A DNA stretch of 64,000 bases from Akebia trifoliata (GCA_017979445.1 CM030714.1:46763220-46827219); one strand, 5' to 3'. Positions 1 through 12,456 are shown, numbered from the stretch's first letter. The notes: generated from the sequence alone by a model not told the origin. Numbers and translations are program-made.

Positions 1-132
1 CCCCCCTCACTGAATCATAGATCATTTGCCTCAGGATACGCAAAACCATAAATCCTTTTCTTTTGTATCCCAAGGCATTTGATCTACAGTTATGTGATCG
101 GGGTGTTTGTCAGAGGGGAGCATCATATTACC
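1..132. repeat. Foldback MITE-like element, cut by the window start
   Basis: This is an imperfect inverted repeat with the inner stem 'ATCATAGATCATTTG' opposite 'CATTTGATCTACAGTTAT' and a right arm ending in 'CAGAGGGGAGCATCATATTA'. It is the same subfamily and orientation as the copy at 3117-3280, which has a full left arm. The left outer arm here falls outside the window. Non-coding; the superfamily is unknown. Confidence 0.55.
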
Positions 133-239
133 ATGGTTCATTGTAATTACTAGAGCTTGACATGTCACGAATCCTCATGAAAGAGATGGTTGTCTTAGCA
201 ATTGGGTATTTCTTTTCAAGGTTGATTGTTCATATGTAG

Positions 240-1040
240 ATTATCAATAAAAGTAACAAAATAAAAATAAATAAAACCTTAGCAAGCAATGATCGTTTCA
301 CAGAGACAACGTTGATCCAACAATTTCTTTCGACTTAAAACAATCAATCAGGTTCAAAGTATTCAAGAAAACTAAATTAAAACTAATCTAAAATTAATAG
401 GAATATGATTCATAATGTAAAGAATTAGATCAATTAAATCCACTAAAATAATTCACATTATAAATTTATTTATTTCTTATTATTTTGATCTAATTAACGA
501 AGTTAATGCTATTGGATTGAAAGATGAAATATGTTAATCCAAATATTAATCCCAAAATTCTATGATAATAGTTAATAAGATGAAATCAAAGATAAAATAT
601 TGAATCTCGAATCAAGAACGGTTTAACTTAAATTTATCTAAGATTAAACTAACAAAATCATGAGGCTAATTATTCTATTCAATTATTACTACTTAAGAAA
701 TTGGTGTCATAATAAAACAAATGACTATTTAAAATGATCTTGTTTAGGCTTGATCGACCTTTTTAACAGAGATCTAGCCACAAATCATATTAAGAACAAT
801 AAAAACAAAATAGAAATAAAAGAATAAGAGATTAGGAAAGAGAGAAAAAATATATTTATTAATCTTGATTTGAATCTAGCAGAGTAGTCCTTCTCTTTAC
901 AAAGTTGGAACATAAAATAAATCTAAAAACTTAAAAACTAAAAATAAAAGCGAATTAGAGAAGATAAGATAATTTGACTTTGGTTATGTTTCTTATTTAT
1001 AGAGACTATTTGGAATACTTTAGTGTTTTACAAAAACTCA
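240..1040 (-). mobile_element. LTR-like retroelement remnant, minus orientation
   Basis: Read on the minus strand, this block has a TATA-like CTCTATAAATA (around 1000), a pyrimidine-rich transcript-like stretch, a run resembling 'caagattaataaa', and an end resembling 'GGATCAACGTTGTCTCTG' (around 300-320). The same order of landmarks occurs on the plus strand at 2200-3061 ('GGATTAACATTGTCTCTACA'), so the two look like diverged copies in opposite orientation. No protein domain is readable. Assignment to an LTR or 5' leader of a Gypsy-type element is inference. Confidence 0.4.
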
Positions 1041-2199
1041 AAAACCTAATTTGTTTCGATATAAATCACGCCACTTTACTGATGTACGAATCTCGAAGCT
1101 AAACTTGTTCTCATCACCGCGCCACTCAAGGTTTTTACAGTGTCAAGGTGGTTGTGGGCCCAATGGACCTGAATTTTGGTATGTAACTTTGCCTTGCGTC
1201 TTAGATTGTAACGTACCTCTTCATTCATCTTGGTTTATCTTTTTGGCTCTCGTAATTTAGACATATTACTCGTAAATAATAATAATTAGTCTGAAAATAC
1301 ACAATTTATTAAAAAACAATAATAATGATGAACTATCAACGTATTTTGTCTATTTAGGAGATTTATTTTTCAACCTTAAAATCTCTGTAAATAGGACCAT
1401 AGAATCAACTTTTTAGGCCTTGATCACTGGCTTTGGCCCGGATATATGAGTGGGTCTTCCATTCACTTGATGTTAACTTTGAGTGGCTGCACGACTTCTA
1501 CCATCTCTTCCATTGTCACTTTGAGGTCATTATTAGCGTATAATAGGATGCATTAAAATACGATTTATTATGATACAACAAATCAATTTACTACTATTCT
1601 TCTTCATTCAAGTCTTAGTGGTAGATTTTTTTTATGCACAACTATGGTATGTAATTATTCGAGATAAGATTGGATGGCATGAAGTGTATATAATAAGGCC
1701 TATAGTAATAACAAATCATTTTCTCATGAAGATTAGAATCCATTCTGAATACTGATCAGAGTCTAGAAATTAGTTTCTAGAGTCCTAATTACATAGACTT
1801 TATTAGTAAATCATACACTAAACTTTCTAATTACATATAGTTCATAATTAGTTCATAATAATTCTTGTTTTTAATTTAATTATGTATTTCAAAACTAATT
1901 ATTGTTATTCACATGTAACAGGAAATATTTGCAAAGTTTCAAGAAGCATTAGAAAAATCTGAAGTTACTATTGTGATCTAGAATCCAAAATAAGATCGTT
2001 GACCAAAATTCAAGACATTTGGATCAAAATTTACCACAGTACCATGGTCAACGACGGTGGCGCGGTCAACGCAGAAAGTCAAGCCTCGAAATCCGTACTA
2101 AAACTTGACGATTGAAAGACATTCGTATAGAAATAGGGCTTTGATATTTTTATAATCACGAAATATTTTCAAAACTCTAACTACCTTAGAAACCCTAAT
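1041..2199. other. Non-coding spacer between two opposed LTR-like blocks
   Basis: AT-rich sequence with only short chance reading frames. I see no domain, RNA gene or terminal repeat. Confidence 0.5.
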
Positions 2200-3061
2200 T
2201 TGGTCTCTCTATAAATATGAGACCAGACTAAAGGGTATACCATCTCTCAACCCCCTAGAGATCTTTCATCTCCCTAGAGATCAAGTTATCTTTTTCTATT
2301 CTTTTAGTTTTAGATTTTTATTTTCTATTTATTAATTTTACGAAAGTTGTTAGGAGACTCTACTAGTTTCAGAATCAAGAATCAATAAAGAATATTTTTC
2401 TCTCATCTCTACTTCTTCTTTCTATGTTTTCTTTATTTTATTTCACTTTATTATTCTTGCGATGACTGTTGACTAAATTTTCGTTAAATTGGTTGAGGAA
2501 GTGGGAGCAAGATTTGTTTGTGTTTTCTGGTTCTCATAATAACTTTATAGTTTTATTGTGATAATGTTAGGTATTTATTATTAGGTTAAACATTGAATAT
2601 TTCTCAAAGTTTTAACGGTTATTTCTTTGATTATTTCAAGACGAACTATGATTTACAGAGAATAATTAATGTTTTTCTAATAATCTCGACTTAATTTATT
2701 ACATACTTTTGATTTAGTTTATATTATAATTGTTTGAGTTTTTAATCCACAAGCATTAGTTTTGTTTCGTGGATCGAGATAAATAGAGAACCAGAATTCA
2801 CTGATAAAACTTGTGAAAGTGGATCCAATTGATCTACACTTCTCTATCGTACTTTTAAGTTTTTCTTTTAATAGTTTATTTCAGATAAATCTATTTCGAA
2901 AATTATTTTTAATTTATTACATAAATTTGAATTGGATTAGAGAACTAAAAAAATACTTTGGATTAACATTGTCTCTACAGTTCGACCCTTACTTATCAAG
3001 ATTTTCTTTTGTTCTTTATTTTATCATCATCTACAGCTTGAACAAATACACAATAATATAG
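2200..3061 (+). mobile_element. LTR-like retroelement remnant, plus orientation
   Basis: It contains CTCTATAAATA near 2211, a leader-like pyrimidine-rich segment, 'AATCAATAAAGAATA' near 2380, and a terminal motif near 2965-2995 that includes 'CAGTTCGACCCTTACTTATC', a type of sequence seen in plant Gypsy LTRs and leaders. It resembles the inverted block at 240-1040. No gag or pol reading frame remains. The exact ends and any target duplication are not resolved. Confidence 0.4.
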
Positions 3062-3116
3062 ACAACAAAGATATTGAGCTTAAAATGCTACTATAATCTT
3101 ATTATTTTAGTGAGTC

Positions 3117-3280
3117 GTGATAATATGACGCTCCCTTCTGACAAATGCCCCCATCACAGAATCATAGATCATTTGTCTCAGGATACACATAATCATAAAT
3201 CTTTTTCTTGTGAATCCCACGACATTTGATCTACGGTTATGTGATTCGGCCTTTATCAGAGGGGAGAGTCATATCATCAC
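3117..3280. repeat. Foldback MITE-like element
   Basis: The left arm 'GTGATAATATGACGCTCCC' pairs with the right arm 'GGGGAGAGTCATATCATCAC'. The inner stem 'GAATCATAGATCATTTG' pairs with 'CATTTGATCTACGGTTATG'. This is the best complete copy of the subfamily at the window start. It shares the inner 'ACCATAGATC' stem motif with the foldbacks at 9452, 17292, 18450 and 18643, whose outer arms differ. Confidence 0.65.
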
Positions 3281-4088
3281 AGTTCTACTTTCATTGATAA
3301 AGAAGGAAAAAATAGCTCACAACTTCGTTTACTTTTTTTACTTTTTCATCTCTTCGGACAAAATTAGGCATTACACTACTATGGCTTTGTCTAGGCCCAT
3401 CAAATCAGAAAATATTTATAAATATAGAACCCAAGTACCCCATGAATGAGATTAGTTGAAGATCAATTTTGTTTATTAATTGAGTCAGAGATAATCTGAC
3501 TCGAAAAAAGTGTACTTGATCTTTTTCTCTCGCACAGACAAGGAAAAAAGATCTATGGTTCTATGCACTTGCCACGGCAACCGCATATCTTTTAGTGAGT
3601 CATTTTATCATTAGTTTTATTAGTTTAATTTCATAATTCATCTCTACTTTTCTTTTCAAGGATAAAAACCTGCTCTTTTGTCTTGATGATATAAGCCTTG
3701 AGATTCATTTTTTTAAGCTTTGGCTGGCCGCACATGCCATCCAACTTTGCACGTGTACAACATTAAATAATTACTTTTTTGTGGAAGGGCATATACAGTA
3801 TTGAAGTTATAATCTAAGGAGCAAACCCAATCAGTGTCACCAACTCAACTAATTCCTGGTGATTGAGCCCTGAGATGCTCTTATCCTCATTTGTGTTTGC
3901 ATCTCATTTACAAAATTTTATGCTTAAGATAAGACATAATGTAAGACTATTGCCTTTCTTTGGGTGCAAATAGGCTAATATGAAAAACTCATGGTATGTT
4001 TCCCTTCCTAATTTACCATTTGTTAATTAGAAGGTTACTATTGTACTTTATTTTCAGATTAATACAATTCTTTCTTGCTAAGCAAAAC

Positions 4089-4122
<34 letters not shown>

Positions 4123-5481
4123 TAGTATGTAAAAGTTCAATGTATTTGCCATTAAATATTTTACTAATAAATTGGAAAAAGTTTGTGAGCAAAAGATGAT
4201 TTAATTTATAGTTGGATATATTTATATTTCCTTACATATTCAAAACATTAGTTATAAAAATACAATTTAACAATGACCACAAAATTCCAGAGGCATACGC
4301 CATACTTTACGTGAGATTTGGTAACCCCATCATATCCCCAAAGAACTCCTCGCTAACAAAATGGGGAAGATATTCAATTTTATTTAAACTGACCCTTGCA
4401 AGTGGAATATTTTATGAAATAGGAACTAAATACATGGACCAGATCACCGTTTGAATAGAACAAACAAGCCTCTCTTATATAGAGAACCATGACAATCATC
4501 AAAGAAATAAGTAGAAAAATTAAATAAAGAAAGAACACAACATTTATGTGGTTTGGCAAGATTGTTTAGGTCCACTAAAGAAAGATTCTTTTAAATGTGA
4601 AAAATGTGTTTAATTTTATTTCCAAAGCATTTACTATAAACAATGCATTTATTAGTAAAAGACTAACATATTTTTATCTTTTTCACTAAAATATAAAATA
4701 GGTAAGAGTATTATTGAAAAAAGAATTTGATTAGAGGCTCCACGCCCTCCCTGGGTAAGGGAATGCTGACCTTGCACCCGCTGACAGAATACAAGACATT
4801 CAAATAATGAATCTCTAATAACTCCATCACCTCCAATAGTATTTGGATTATCTCCGAATTTTTTACAAACCGCGACAAAGTTTTAATTGGATTGGTCCAC
4901 AGGAAAATGATGTATTGCACTAAAGGCCTATCTAGAATAAAATATTTCACTTTGTCATGGTTGATTTGATGCTCACAATTCAGCATCCAAGCTATTCCCA
5001 AAAGGATTTTGGTTTTCTCTATACGTACTCATTGGGACGGAGAGAAAAAGAAATACAGTCTACATGTTCCTGACCTCATTCGGGATCCTCATTAGACGTA
5101 CCCAAGCACTAGAAATGAGTTGGGGGACTCAACCAAATGTTTAGAGTCCACACAATAATTTTAAAATATATCTCCAAATATGTGGAAACCAACAAGAAAA
5201 CCACACAAGTCCTCTAAAATGGATCCCAACATGTAGATTACATATTTTAAGCTAGTGATGTACCAAACATTCTCCTCTAGTACTAATGGATTTTATTTTT
5301 TTCTAATTAACTTTAATACATAATGGGTTTTTATATATATTATGCACCACAGTCCAATATCTCGAGTTGCCTAAGGACTATATCAAGTAGATAATCCTGG
5401 GGGCAATTGATCATACATGTTTCATGTGTGCTTAGTAATTCGATTTAAAAAATAAATAAATAAAATAGGTCTGGGTATTAA
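3281..5481. other. Intergenic, repeat-derived, no gene seen
   Basis: AT-rich sequence. Around 3480-3580 there is another 'AAAAGATCTATGGTTCTATG' arm of the foldback family. Around 4530-4580 'ACACAACATTTATGTGGTTT' resembles 9846-9865 and is typical of plant LTR fragments. The open frames present do not resemble proteins I recognise. Confidence 0.4.
4089..4120. repeat. (AAT)n microsatellite
   Basis: About 10-11 uninterrupted AAT/TAA units, directly visible. It sits in intergenic sequence. Confidence 0.95.
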
Positions 5482-5699
5482 GGGTCTGTTCGTTTGAGTT
5501 TCAAGAACCATTTTATTTTTGATTTTTTTTTTTACTTTTAAGCTAACAATGTCATATGAATAATGTTTGTTTGGATTTTTTTTTACTCCCGTGAATTTTA
5601 ATTGAAATCTAAAAGTAGTTCCTAACGAAAGTCACCAAAGAGAGACTTCTTCAAATGACTTTTGCGAGTAGTCAAAAACGTAAAATGACTTAAGTGTAG

Positions 5700-6400
5700 T
5701 TACCAAAATACCTTTCATTTTTAATCAAATTTCCAATAAAACTTAACCTTAAAAAAATGAAAGAAAATTACTAAAATACTCTTCATCTTTACCAAAAGAC
5801 CCTTTATCTTTAATCAAATTTTCAACTAAACTTAACTTTAAAAAATATAAGGAGATTACCAAAATACCCTTCATTTTTAATCAAAATTTCAACCAAACTT
5901 AATTTAAAAAAATAAAAGAGAATTACTAAAATACTCGTCCTCTTTAATCAAATATCTAACCAAGCTTAATTTTTAAAAATAAAAGAGAATTATCAAAGTA
6001 CTCTTCATTTTTAATTAAATTTTCAATCAAACTTAACCTTAAAAAATAAAAGGAAATTATCAAAATATGCTTCATCTTTATCAAAATACCCTTCAACTTC
6101 CAAAATACAGTTCATCTTTACCAAAACACCTTTCATCTTTAATTAAATTTTCAAAATTTTTTTTTATTAAAATACCTTTCATCTTTAATCAAATTTTCAA
6201 CCAAACTGAAGCTTAAAAAATAAAAAAGATTACCAAAATACCCTTAATCTTTAATCAAAATTTCAATCAAACTTAACCTTAAAAAATAAAAAGGGATTAC
6301 CAAAATACTTTTCATCTTTCAAAAGGAGATTACTACCAAAATACCCTTTATCTTTACTACCAAAACTAAAAGTAATTCATCATCACTACTTTATTACCAA
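5700..6400. repeat. Degenerate minisatellite, about 65-70 bp unit
   Basis: About eight to nine diverged units recur with the pattern 'ATTACCAAAATACCCTTCAT' - 'CTTTAATCAAATTTTCAA' - 'CAAACTTAACCTTAAAAAAT'. Unit lengths vary because of internal deletions around 6090-6170. Non-coding. Confidence 0.8.
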
Positions 6401-6565
6401 AACACCATTCATTTTTATGTGGATGTTGGATTGTATATTATGCATGTATTTTCTTTATCAAAAAAATTTCATATGTCCATTTTTAAGAGGAGATGTTGTC
6501 GAAATTTCGATGGAATTATAAAATTTATAAATTTATTTAAATTGAAAATAATTATTTTTATAATT

Positions 6566-6572
<7 letters not shown>

Positions 6573-6635
<63 letters not shown>
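6573..6635. repeat. (AT)n microsatellite
   Basis: An uninterrupted AT run of about 63 bases, directly visible. Confidence 0.95.
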
Positions 6636-6637
<2 letters not shown>

Positions 6638-6750
6638 TGTAATTATATATTTATTAAGGTATTTTAGTCATTTTTGGTATATTATCAACATTAAGGATAT
6701 TCTGATTGTTTTACCAGAATCCAACAATAAAAAGTTGTCAAACGAACATC

Positions 6751-7188
6751 AATTTCTGACTTATGTGCTTCTGTAATGAACAAACTTCTTCTGAATGTAG
6801 CTTTTCAATCTCTGAACTTCTGTTTCTTCCAAAAGTTGGCTTTTGGAGTTAAAGTTGATTTCTAGAACTGAAACTGATTTTTGTAAAGAATAAACCTTAA
6901 AGTTTCAATATAATTTAGGTTTATCATTGAAAAATTAGACAAATATAAAATTAAATATAAATTTTGAGGGTTAATCATACGCCTTGAGATAGATGGCACG
7001 TCTGATCTACACCATTCATTTTCTCCGATATTTCAACAAAGTGCTTGTTAGATTTTACTCAGGCGCCTATGTTAGTTTTGAGTTCAACAAAGTTATGGAC
7101 TCAAGTTTTAATTTGAACAACTCTGAATTTATTGAGAAGAGCTGTGTTGGAGTAACATTGAAATTGGCATCATTTCACAAATTGGTGA
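6751..7188. other. Intergenic; one unassigned short frame
   Basis: A 69-codon plus-strand frame begins at 6993, but it has no recognisable domain and no gene context. I treat it as chance or transposon-derived. Confidence 0.3.
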
Positions 7189-7250
7189 ACACAAAACCAT
7201 AAATACTTTTCATTTGTATTTCGATGAAATGCATATATGGTTTTGTACAT
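7189..7250. repeat. Short foldback of the ACCATAGATC family
   Basis: A small hairpin: 'ACACAAAACCATAAATAC' pairs with 'GCATATATGGTTTTGTAC' around a short loop. It is the minimal core stem of the foldback family without long outer arms, and it abuts the LTR-like block to the right. Confidence 0.5.
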
Positions 7251-7549
7251 ACATCCACACCAGCAATGTCTAAATTGATGTCAATTTAAATGTTACTTCA
7301 TCACTTTCCTATTGAGAATTCTTGGATGAATGATACATTACCCCTACTAGGGTATTTATAGAGATTACATCAACCAAGATATTAGAAGCTAACTTAATGT
7401 AGATATGCTAATTATCTATAATTCGTAATGTAGAATATCTTAATATATATTACCAAATATTTTATTCACAATCACAGCCTTAACCTTCTTTTTATTATGA
7501 GATATAATGTATCTCATGCATCATAATATGATGCATCTATTCTCTTACA
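7251..7549 (-). mobile_element. Probable solo or truncated LTR, minus orientation
   Basis: Read on the minus strand, a purine-rich run (TTGTGGGAGGA) is followed by TGTAAGAGAATAG at 7549, as at the start of a 3' LTR. Further in is CTCTATAAATACCC near 7360, a good TATA box. No partner LTR or pol domain is visible, so the Copia assignment is inference. Confidence 0.4.
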
Positions 7550-8231
7550 TCCTCCCACAATTACATAGTCTTTTGAAGAAAAAGAATGTAATTGGTTTCC
7601 TTAAATGATTGATCTTGGTCTCATTAATTGATATGCTATTAGATTATCAAAAATCCAATCGTACTTCTTGGTGGTCACTGTCTATTTATGAAGCCCACCA
7701 CTATCGCATCCCGCTCTTTTTTTGAGTTTGTCGAAGCCAGTGACTTAAAATTCCAGACCTGTCATGGCCTCTCCCAAGAACATACAAAATAGGATTGTGT
7801 GACTTAAATGAAATCGATTGTTTTTTTAAAGAAAACTTTTGTTTCTTTAAAAAAATTGGGGGAGGAAGCTGTGATGATAATTGAGGATTTTACACATCTG
7901 GGTTTACTTAATTCTTCATAAATCTGAATCCCATTGAACGATTGAACTAGATAGTATTATTTCGGTCTGCAGCTCCATGGTTTCAAGCTTTCAACTTTGT
8001 TGGGATATTGTTTTGTTGTCTGTTTGTCTATAAAACTGATTCTATCCTTAAAATTAGCTGTCAAAACGCCAAAAAAAATAGAATTCTTGTTCGCTAATTT
8101 GTCCTCCTTTCCTCACCTTTTAAAAGTAAAAGAATCCATCAATCCTTTTCTCTCTCCTCTCTTTTGAGTAAGGAGAGGAAGCAGGTGATCTCTCTCTTTC
8201 TTTTCTCCCTTTCTTCTCTCCCTTTGGATAA

Positions 8232-11200
8232 ATGGTTTTTGAGAGATTATCAATGCAATCAAACCTCAAACGATTTCTTGACTGTACTACACCGATTGCT
8301 CGATCGCAGTTACTATCGAAGGTTTGTGAATTATCCATTAGATCTTCTTTTGACTTTTCTGATTTTTAAGAATTAATGTGTTATTTTTTTTTAATTTTTT
8401 TTTTGCCACAGAATGCGGTTAGGAACCTTAATCAGCTTTGGCATCCTTGGGAGAGAGAAAATGTTGAATATTTCACCTTGGAAGATCTCTGGAGATGTTA
8501 TGATGAATGGAGCGCTTATGGCGCTGGAGTGCCAATTGTATTAAACGACGAAGAAAACGTTGTTCAGTATTATGTTCCTCATCTTTCTGCAATTCAGATC
8601 TTCAGAAGCAATCCGTCGTTAACTAGTTTTCGGTACTTCTTGGATTTGCACTCTTTTGGGTTCTTTTTCATCTGTTTTAGCTATGAATTTGCTTTGAGAA
8701 TATTGTAGATTGAGTCATTATTTAAGACTAATTTGATTCAAATTTAAAAAAAAAAATTATAGGAAAAATTGGATGAAGTACTTGTTTCTGTTCCTTGCTT
8801 TACAGACCTTTCTTCTTTATTGTACCTTTGAGATATGGATGAATTGTTCATCTTAGATAATTAATAATCATTTGGTTTGCAATATTAAAAGTTTTTAGCT
8901 CCTATACTCCATCATTGTGATTTTGTTTTTAAATAAGCGGGAGGAAGACAAAAAAAAAAAAAAAGAACATGGATTGAAGTACTGATAGCAAGTATGAACA
9001 CGCTAGAATTGGCCAAGAAAGTAGCTTTAGACATAATTGAATGGAGCAAATTTTGGGATAAGGCTATTGTGATTGTTTTTATTTTGATATTTATGATTAA
9101 TTCATTTGTATGGCTTTAGACATATTGAAAGATCAACATCGATTAAAGTTTGTAAGGTTTCAGGGGAGAGACTGAGGCGAGTGATTGTGCGACAAGGGAT
9201 TCCTTCAGTGATTCATGCAGCAATGAGAGTGAGAGCGAGAAGTTGTGGAGATCGGATGGTGGTTCCTCTGAGGATTGTGGATTTGAGCAAGAGAGCCCAT
9301 GGCATATGAATGATAGGTTGGGATACCTCTATTTTCAGTACTTTGAGAGAGCAGCTCCTTATGGAAGAGTCCCCCTTATGGATAAGGTAATTCATTTTTT
9401 CATATAATTATATTGTATTTAAAGATTCGGCAAAGAGTAATGATTTTCGAACTCCCCCACATGGCATACTCAAAATACTCTCCTGATGTGGCATGTGCTA
9501 GAACCATAAATCTTTTTTCATCGGAACACAGAATTGCACATATTTATGGGGATGTGTAGATGTGTATCCCAAGGCAAAAATCTATGGTTATAGAACATGC
9601 CAAGTAAGGAGAGTATTTTGAGTATGTCACATGGGGGAGCCAGATTATCAGGACTCATTTGACAAACTTCATGTGATTTTAGATATAGAGTACTATTCAT
9701 TAATTATATACAAGTATTATTCAAAAAAAAAAAAATTAGGATTTTTTTTTTTTACTTTTCTATATGACAAACCCAATTTATATTACAATTCTTCTTTTCA
9801 GATCTAGCGATTTATATGATGAAATAAACATGAAAACAACCAAGAAACACAAGATTTATGTGGTTCAACAAGATTGATTCCATTCATATTAGTATATTAA
9901 GTTAATATCCTACCAATAAGGAAAAAAAACAGCTTAATTAATATTCTTTCTATAATTAAACCATGGAAGTAATGAAGTTGGTTGTGGATTTGTTAGTATC
10001 CTTACCAAGCATGGTTTCAAAACTTTTCAAGACCGAGACGTATCGCTCGAGTTGTCTCAGTATTAGGTATGGACAAGATGGATAGACAAGTCAATCTTTC
10101 AGACGAGATTTATAACCCCATGTTTTTTTTTCTCTTTTTTGAACGAGACATCTTAAACATGTTGGAAAACTCATTGGTCGAGATGACTCGGTATCTGGCA
10201 TGGACAAGATGCGAAACCAAGTTTTAAAACCATGTATCAAAGATATCAATTTAGTGACATATAACTGCTAGAGGAATTTTGAACTTTCTAAATCGTGACC
10301 ATTTCATTTATAGAATTATTGTTTTGTGCTTTCTATGATGTTACTTTATTCTAGGCTTCTTTATTTTGATATTCAATTAAAGTATTTCTTTCTCTCTTTA
10401 CCTTTCATTTGCACACATTTTCTTTTTGGAATTTGGATTCTCATCGATAAGGAGTTAGATTAACGTGACTAACTTATTCATTTTTGTACCTTTTGGACAC
10501 ACATAGACTGCCACATTTACCAATAGCACGTAGAGTTTATGGCCTAGATTAGATTTAAATAAATGAATTTTTGTTGTTGTTAAATACTTCTAAAATGGAG
10601 ATTGGACTCTCCAATTTAAAATTCAAATCCTACTGTTAAAATTATCTTTAAAAAAAATTAGGATTCTTCAAATTTTGTACTATACATCGATTGACAAAAA
10701 GTCATGCTTTTGGATTCCACATGGATCTGCAGTCATGGAACTTTGGTGACTACATAAGTACCAAAATTATCGATAAATCAGCCTATCTTTCTTCTTCTTA
10801 GGATGAGAAATTCAAACCTCGATTCTCAGATTTTTCAAACAAAATATTAACTCTAAGTTAGATTTGAATTGGACAATGTTGTTACTTCTACCTAAGTCTG
10901 CCTTTTTTAGATTTATTATTCACTTCTTTAGAAAGAAAACTATGTCAGATTAAGAGAAAATGAGATTACTTAATTCTTGTTCATTCTTTTAGCTGTAGCC
11001 CTTTCCCTATTCCATAAATTCCAATGACCTTTAATTTTCCTGTTCTTTTGTTTCAGATCAATGGATCAGCACGAAGGTTTCCTGGATTAATGACTTTAAA
11101 AAGTGTCGATCTTTCACCAGCTAGTTGGATAGCAGTTTCTTGGTCTCTCACTCACTCTCTCGCTCTCTCATCTATACATATAGGAAAAAGGTTGCATGTC

Positions 11201-12456
11201 CTTGAAATTTTTTTATTATTATAATTTAATGTAAAAAAAAAAGTAAGAGTATCTAAATCATTGTTCAATTACATTTTTGTAAATATTAAAAATCTCAAAA
11301 ATAAAATGTTTTACAAAAATATCATTCCACTCTGACAAAATCATCCTTGCTATTCTAGTAGTACTAGAAAGCAACATTATATTGCTCTTCAAGAACATTC
11401 TGTTTTGCAAAACCCAAGTTGTAGATGCTAACAACATCCCCTCGAAACCTTGGACCTTAACATTTGCGTTAATTTTACTTTTTTTATTTTCATGCACTAA
11501 ATGACCCATACCTATGTAATTAGGTGATTCAATATTAATTAAAAATTGGGAAAAACTGGATAGCATAGATAATATTGAATCAAGTGTTAGTAAAAAGTCA
11601 TGATGTTGGATATATATAATGGTGTACCCATCATACCATGGAATGCCACTAACTAATATGATGTGCTTAGATTACATCATTGTGATACTATTCTACTAAA
11701 ACTATTAAATGAAGAGGTGATTAATGTTATTTGATTTATTCCTACAGGTATCCGATTTATCACATCCCTAGGGGGAGAACTGTGAAGGATCTATCTGCAT
11801 GTTTCCTTACATACCACACCCTTTCATCCTCCTTCCAAGGTTGTTTTCGTCTTTTATCTGTTCATCTTTTTCATAATATATATACTAGATGTGCAAGCGC
11901 GCACATACAGATTCTTTTATTTATTTGTTCATCTTTTTCATCATATGTATGCTTGGTGTGCAAGCGAGCACATACAAATCATCTCCATGTCACAAGTCTA
12001 GTGGGCATGTGCGTATACACAACCACTAGACTTGTAACATGGAGGTGATGTCATGCAGACAATGGGAGCGCTCAGACACACACATGTATATATATATACA
12101 CACAAACACCCACTAAACTTGTAACATGGAGGTGATGTCATGCAGATAAGGGGAGCACTCACACACACACACATATGCCCACTAGACATGTAACATGGAT
12201 GTGATGTCATGCAGATATAGGGCCTGAAGAAGAGATGGGGATAGCCGAAAGGAAAAGAAAGGAAGGGGATGGCATCGCTCTGGCTCCATTTGGGCTAGCC
12301 ACTTATAAGATTAATGGAAGCATATGGTTCTCGGATGAGAATGATCGAGACCCAAAACAGTGGTTGTCTTTGTTAAGTGCGGCAGATTCATGGCTAAAGC
12401 AGCTAAGGGTCCAACACCATGATTTCAATTACTTTACAGGGATTCAACATGGCTGA
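8232..12456 (+). CDS. DUF789-family protein, six exons, complete
   Basis: Exons: 8232-8321, 8412-8632, 9164-9386, 11057-11142, 11748-11839, 12215-12456. All introns are GT-AG and the joined frame gives 317 codons plus stop. The start at 8232 is preceded in frame by TAA (8229-8231); Met8 at 8253 is an alternative. The N-terminus (SNLKRFLDCTTP, about residues 10-21) and the block LEDLWRCYDEWSAYGAGVP are hallmarks I recognise from plant DUF789 proteins, as are LGYLYFQYFE, LSPASWIAVSWYPIYHIP, LSACFLTYHTLSSSFQ and the C-terminal SWLKQLRVQHHDFNYF. Residues about 105-140 are rich in Ser, Glu and Asp. The family's biochemical role is not established. I see no signal peptide or membrane segment. Intron 3 (1.67 kb) carries two MITEs, and intron 5 carries a tandem repeat that triplicates the 3' splice site. 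Confidence 0.93.
9452..9639. repeat. Foldback MITE with long inverted arms, in DUF789 intron 3
   Basis: The left arm CTCCCCCACATGGCATACTC continues through AAAATACTCTCC and AACCATAAATC. It is mirrored on the right by CTATGGTTATAGAACATG, then GGAGAGTATTTTGAGTATG and CACATGGGGGAG. Arms are roughly 65-70 bp with few mismatches. A one-armed relative with the same outer sequence lies at 27711-27840. No convincing target duplication was found. Confidence 0.75.
10010..10234. mobile_element. hAT-like MITE with CATGGTTT ends, DUF789 intron 3
   Basis: The ends CATGGTTTCAAAACTT and AAGTTTTAAAACCATG are inverted repeats. Similar CATGGTTTAAAAT ends bound the element at 55714-56285, which has an 8-bp target duplication. 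Here the flanking 8-mers agree only partly, so the copy is older. Internal 'GGCATGGACAAGATG' motifs recur. Non-coding. Confidence 0.5.
11855..12214. repeat. Tandem repeats filling DUF789 intron 5
   Basis: The left half repeats a unit of about 65 bp ('TTCATCTTTTTCAT' ... 'GTGCAAGCGCGCACATACA'). The right half has three copies of a 70-87 bp unit ending GTAACATGGAGGTGATGTCA-TGCAG, at 12058, 12145 and 12214. The last TGCAG is the predicted acceptor of exon 6, so the splice site itself lies inside the repeated unit. Confidence 0.85.

Larger units (their letters stand above)
5482..6750. mobile_element. Possible hAT-like non-autonomous element with internal satellite
   Basis: The left end GGGTCTGTTCGTTTGAG and the right-end reverse complement (TTCGTTTGACAAC) share the core TGTTCGTTTGA in inverted orientation, like ends of plant hAT-derived elements. 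The interior is a degenerate tandem repeat and an (AT)n run. I could not find a clean 8-bp target duplication, so the borders are tentative and no transposase is encoded. Confidence 0.35.

Noticed and set aside
4711..5001. 96-codon minus-strand frame as a gene
   Set aside because: No recognisable domain, no splice or promoter context, surrounded by repeat fragments.
11998..12210. Cys-rich minus-strand frame with repeated CMTSPPCYK motif
   Set aside because: Produced by the tandem repeat in the DUF789 intron; the repetition reflects the DNA, not a protein.
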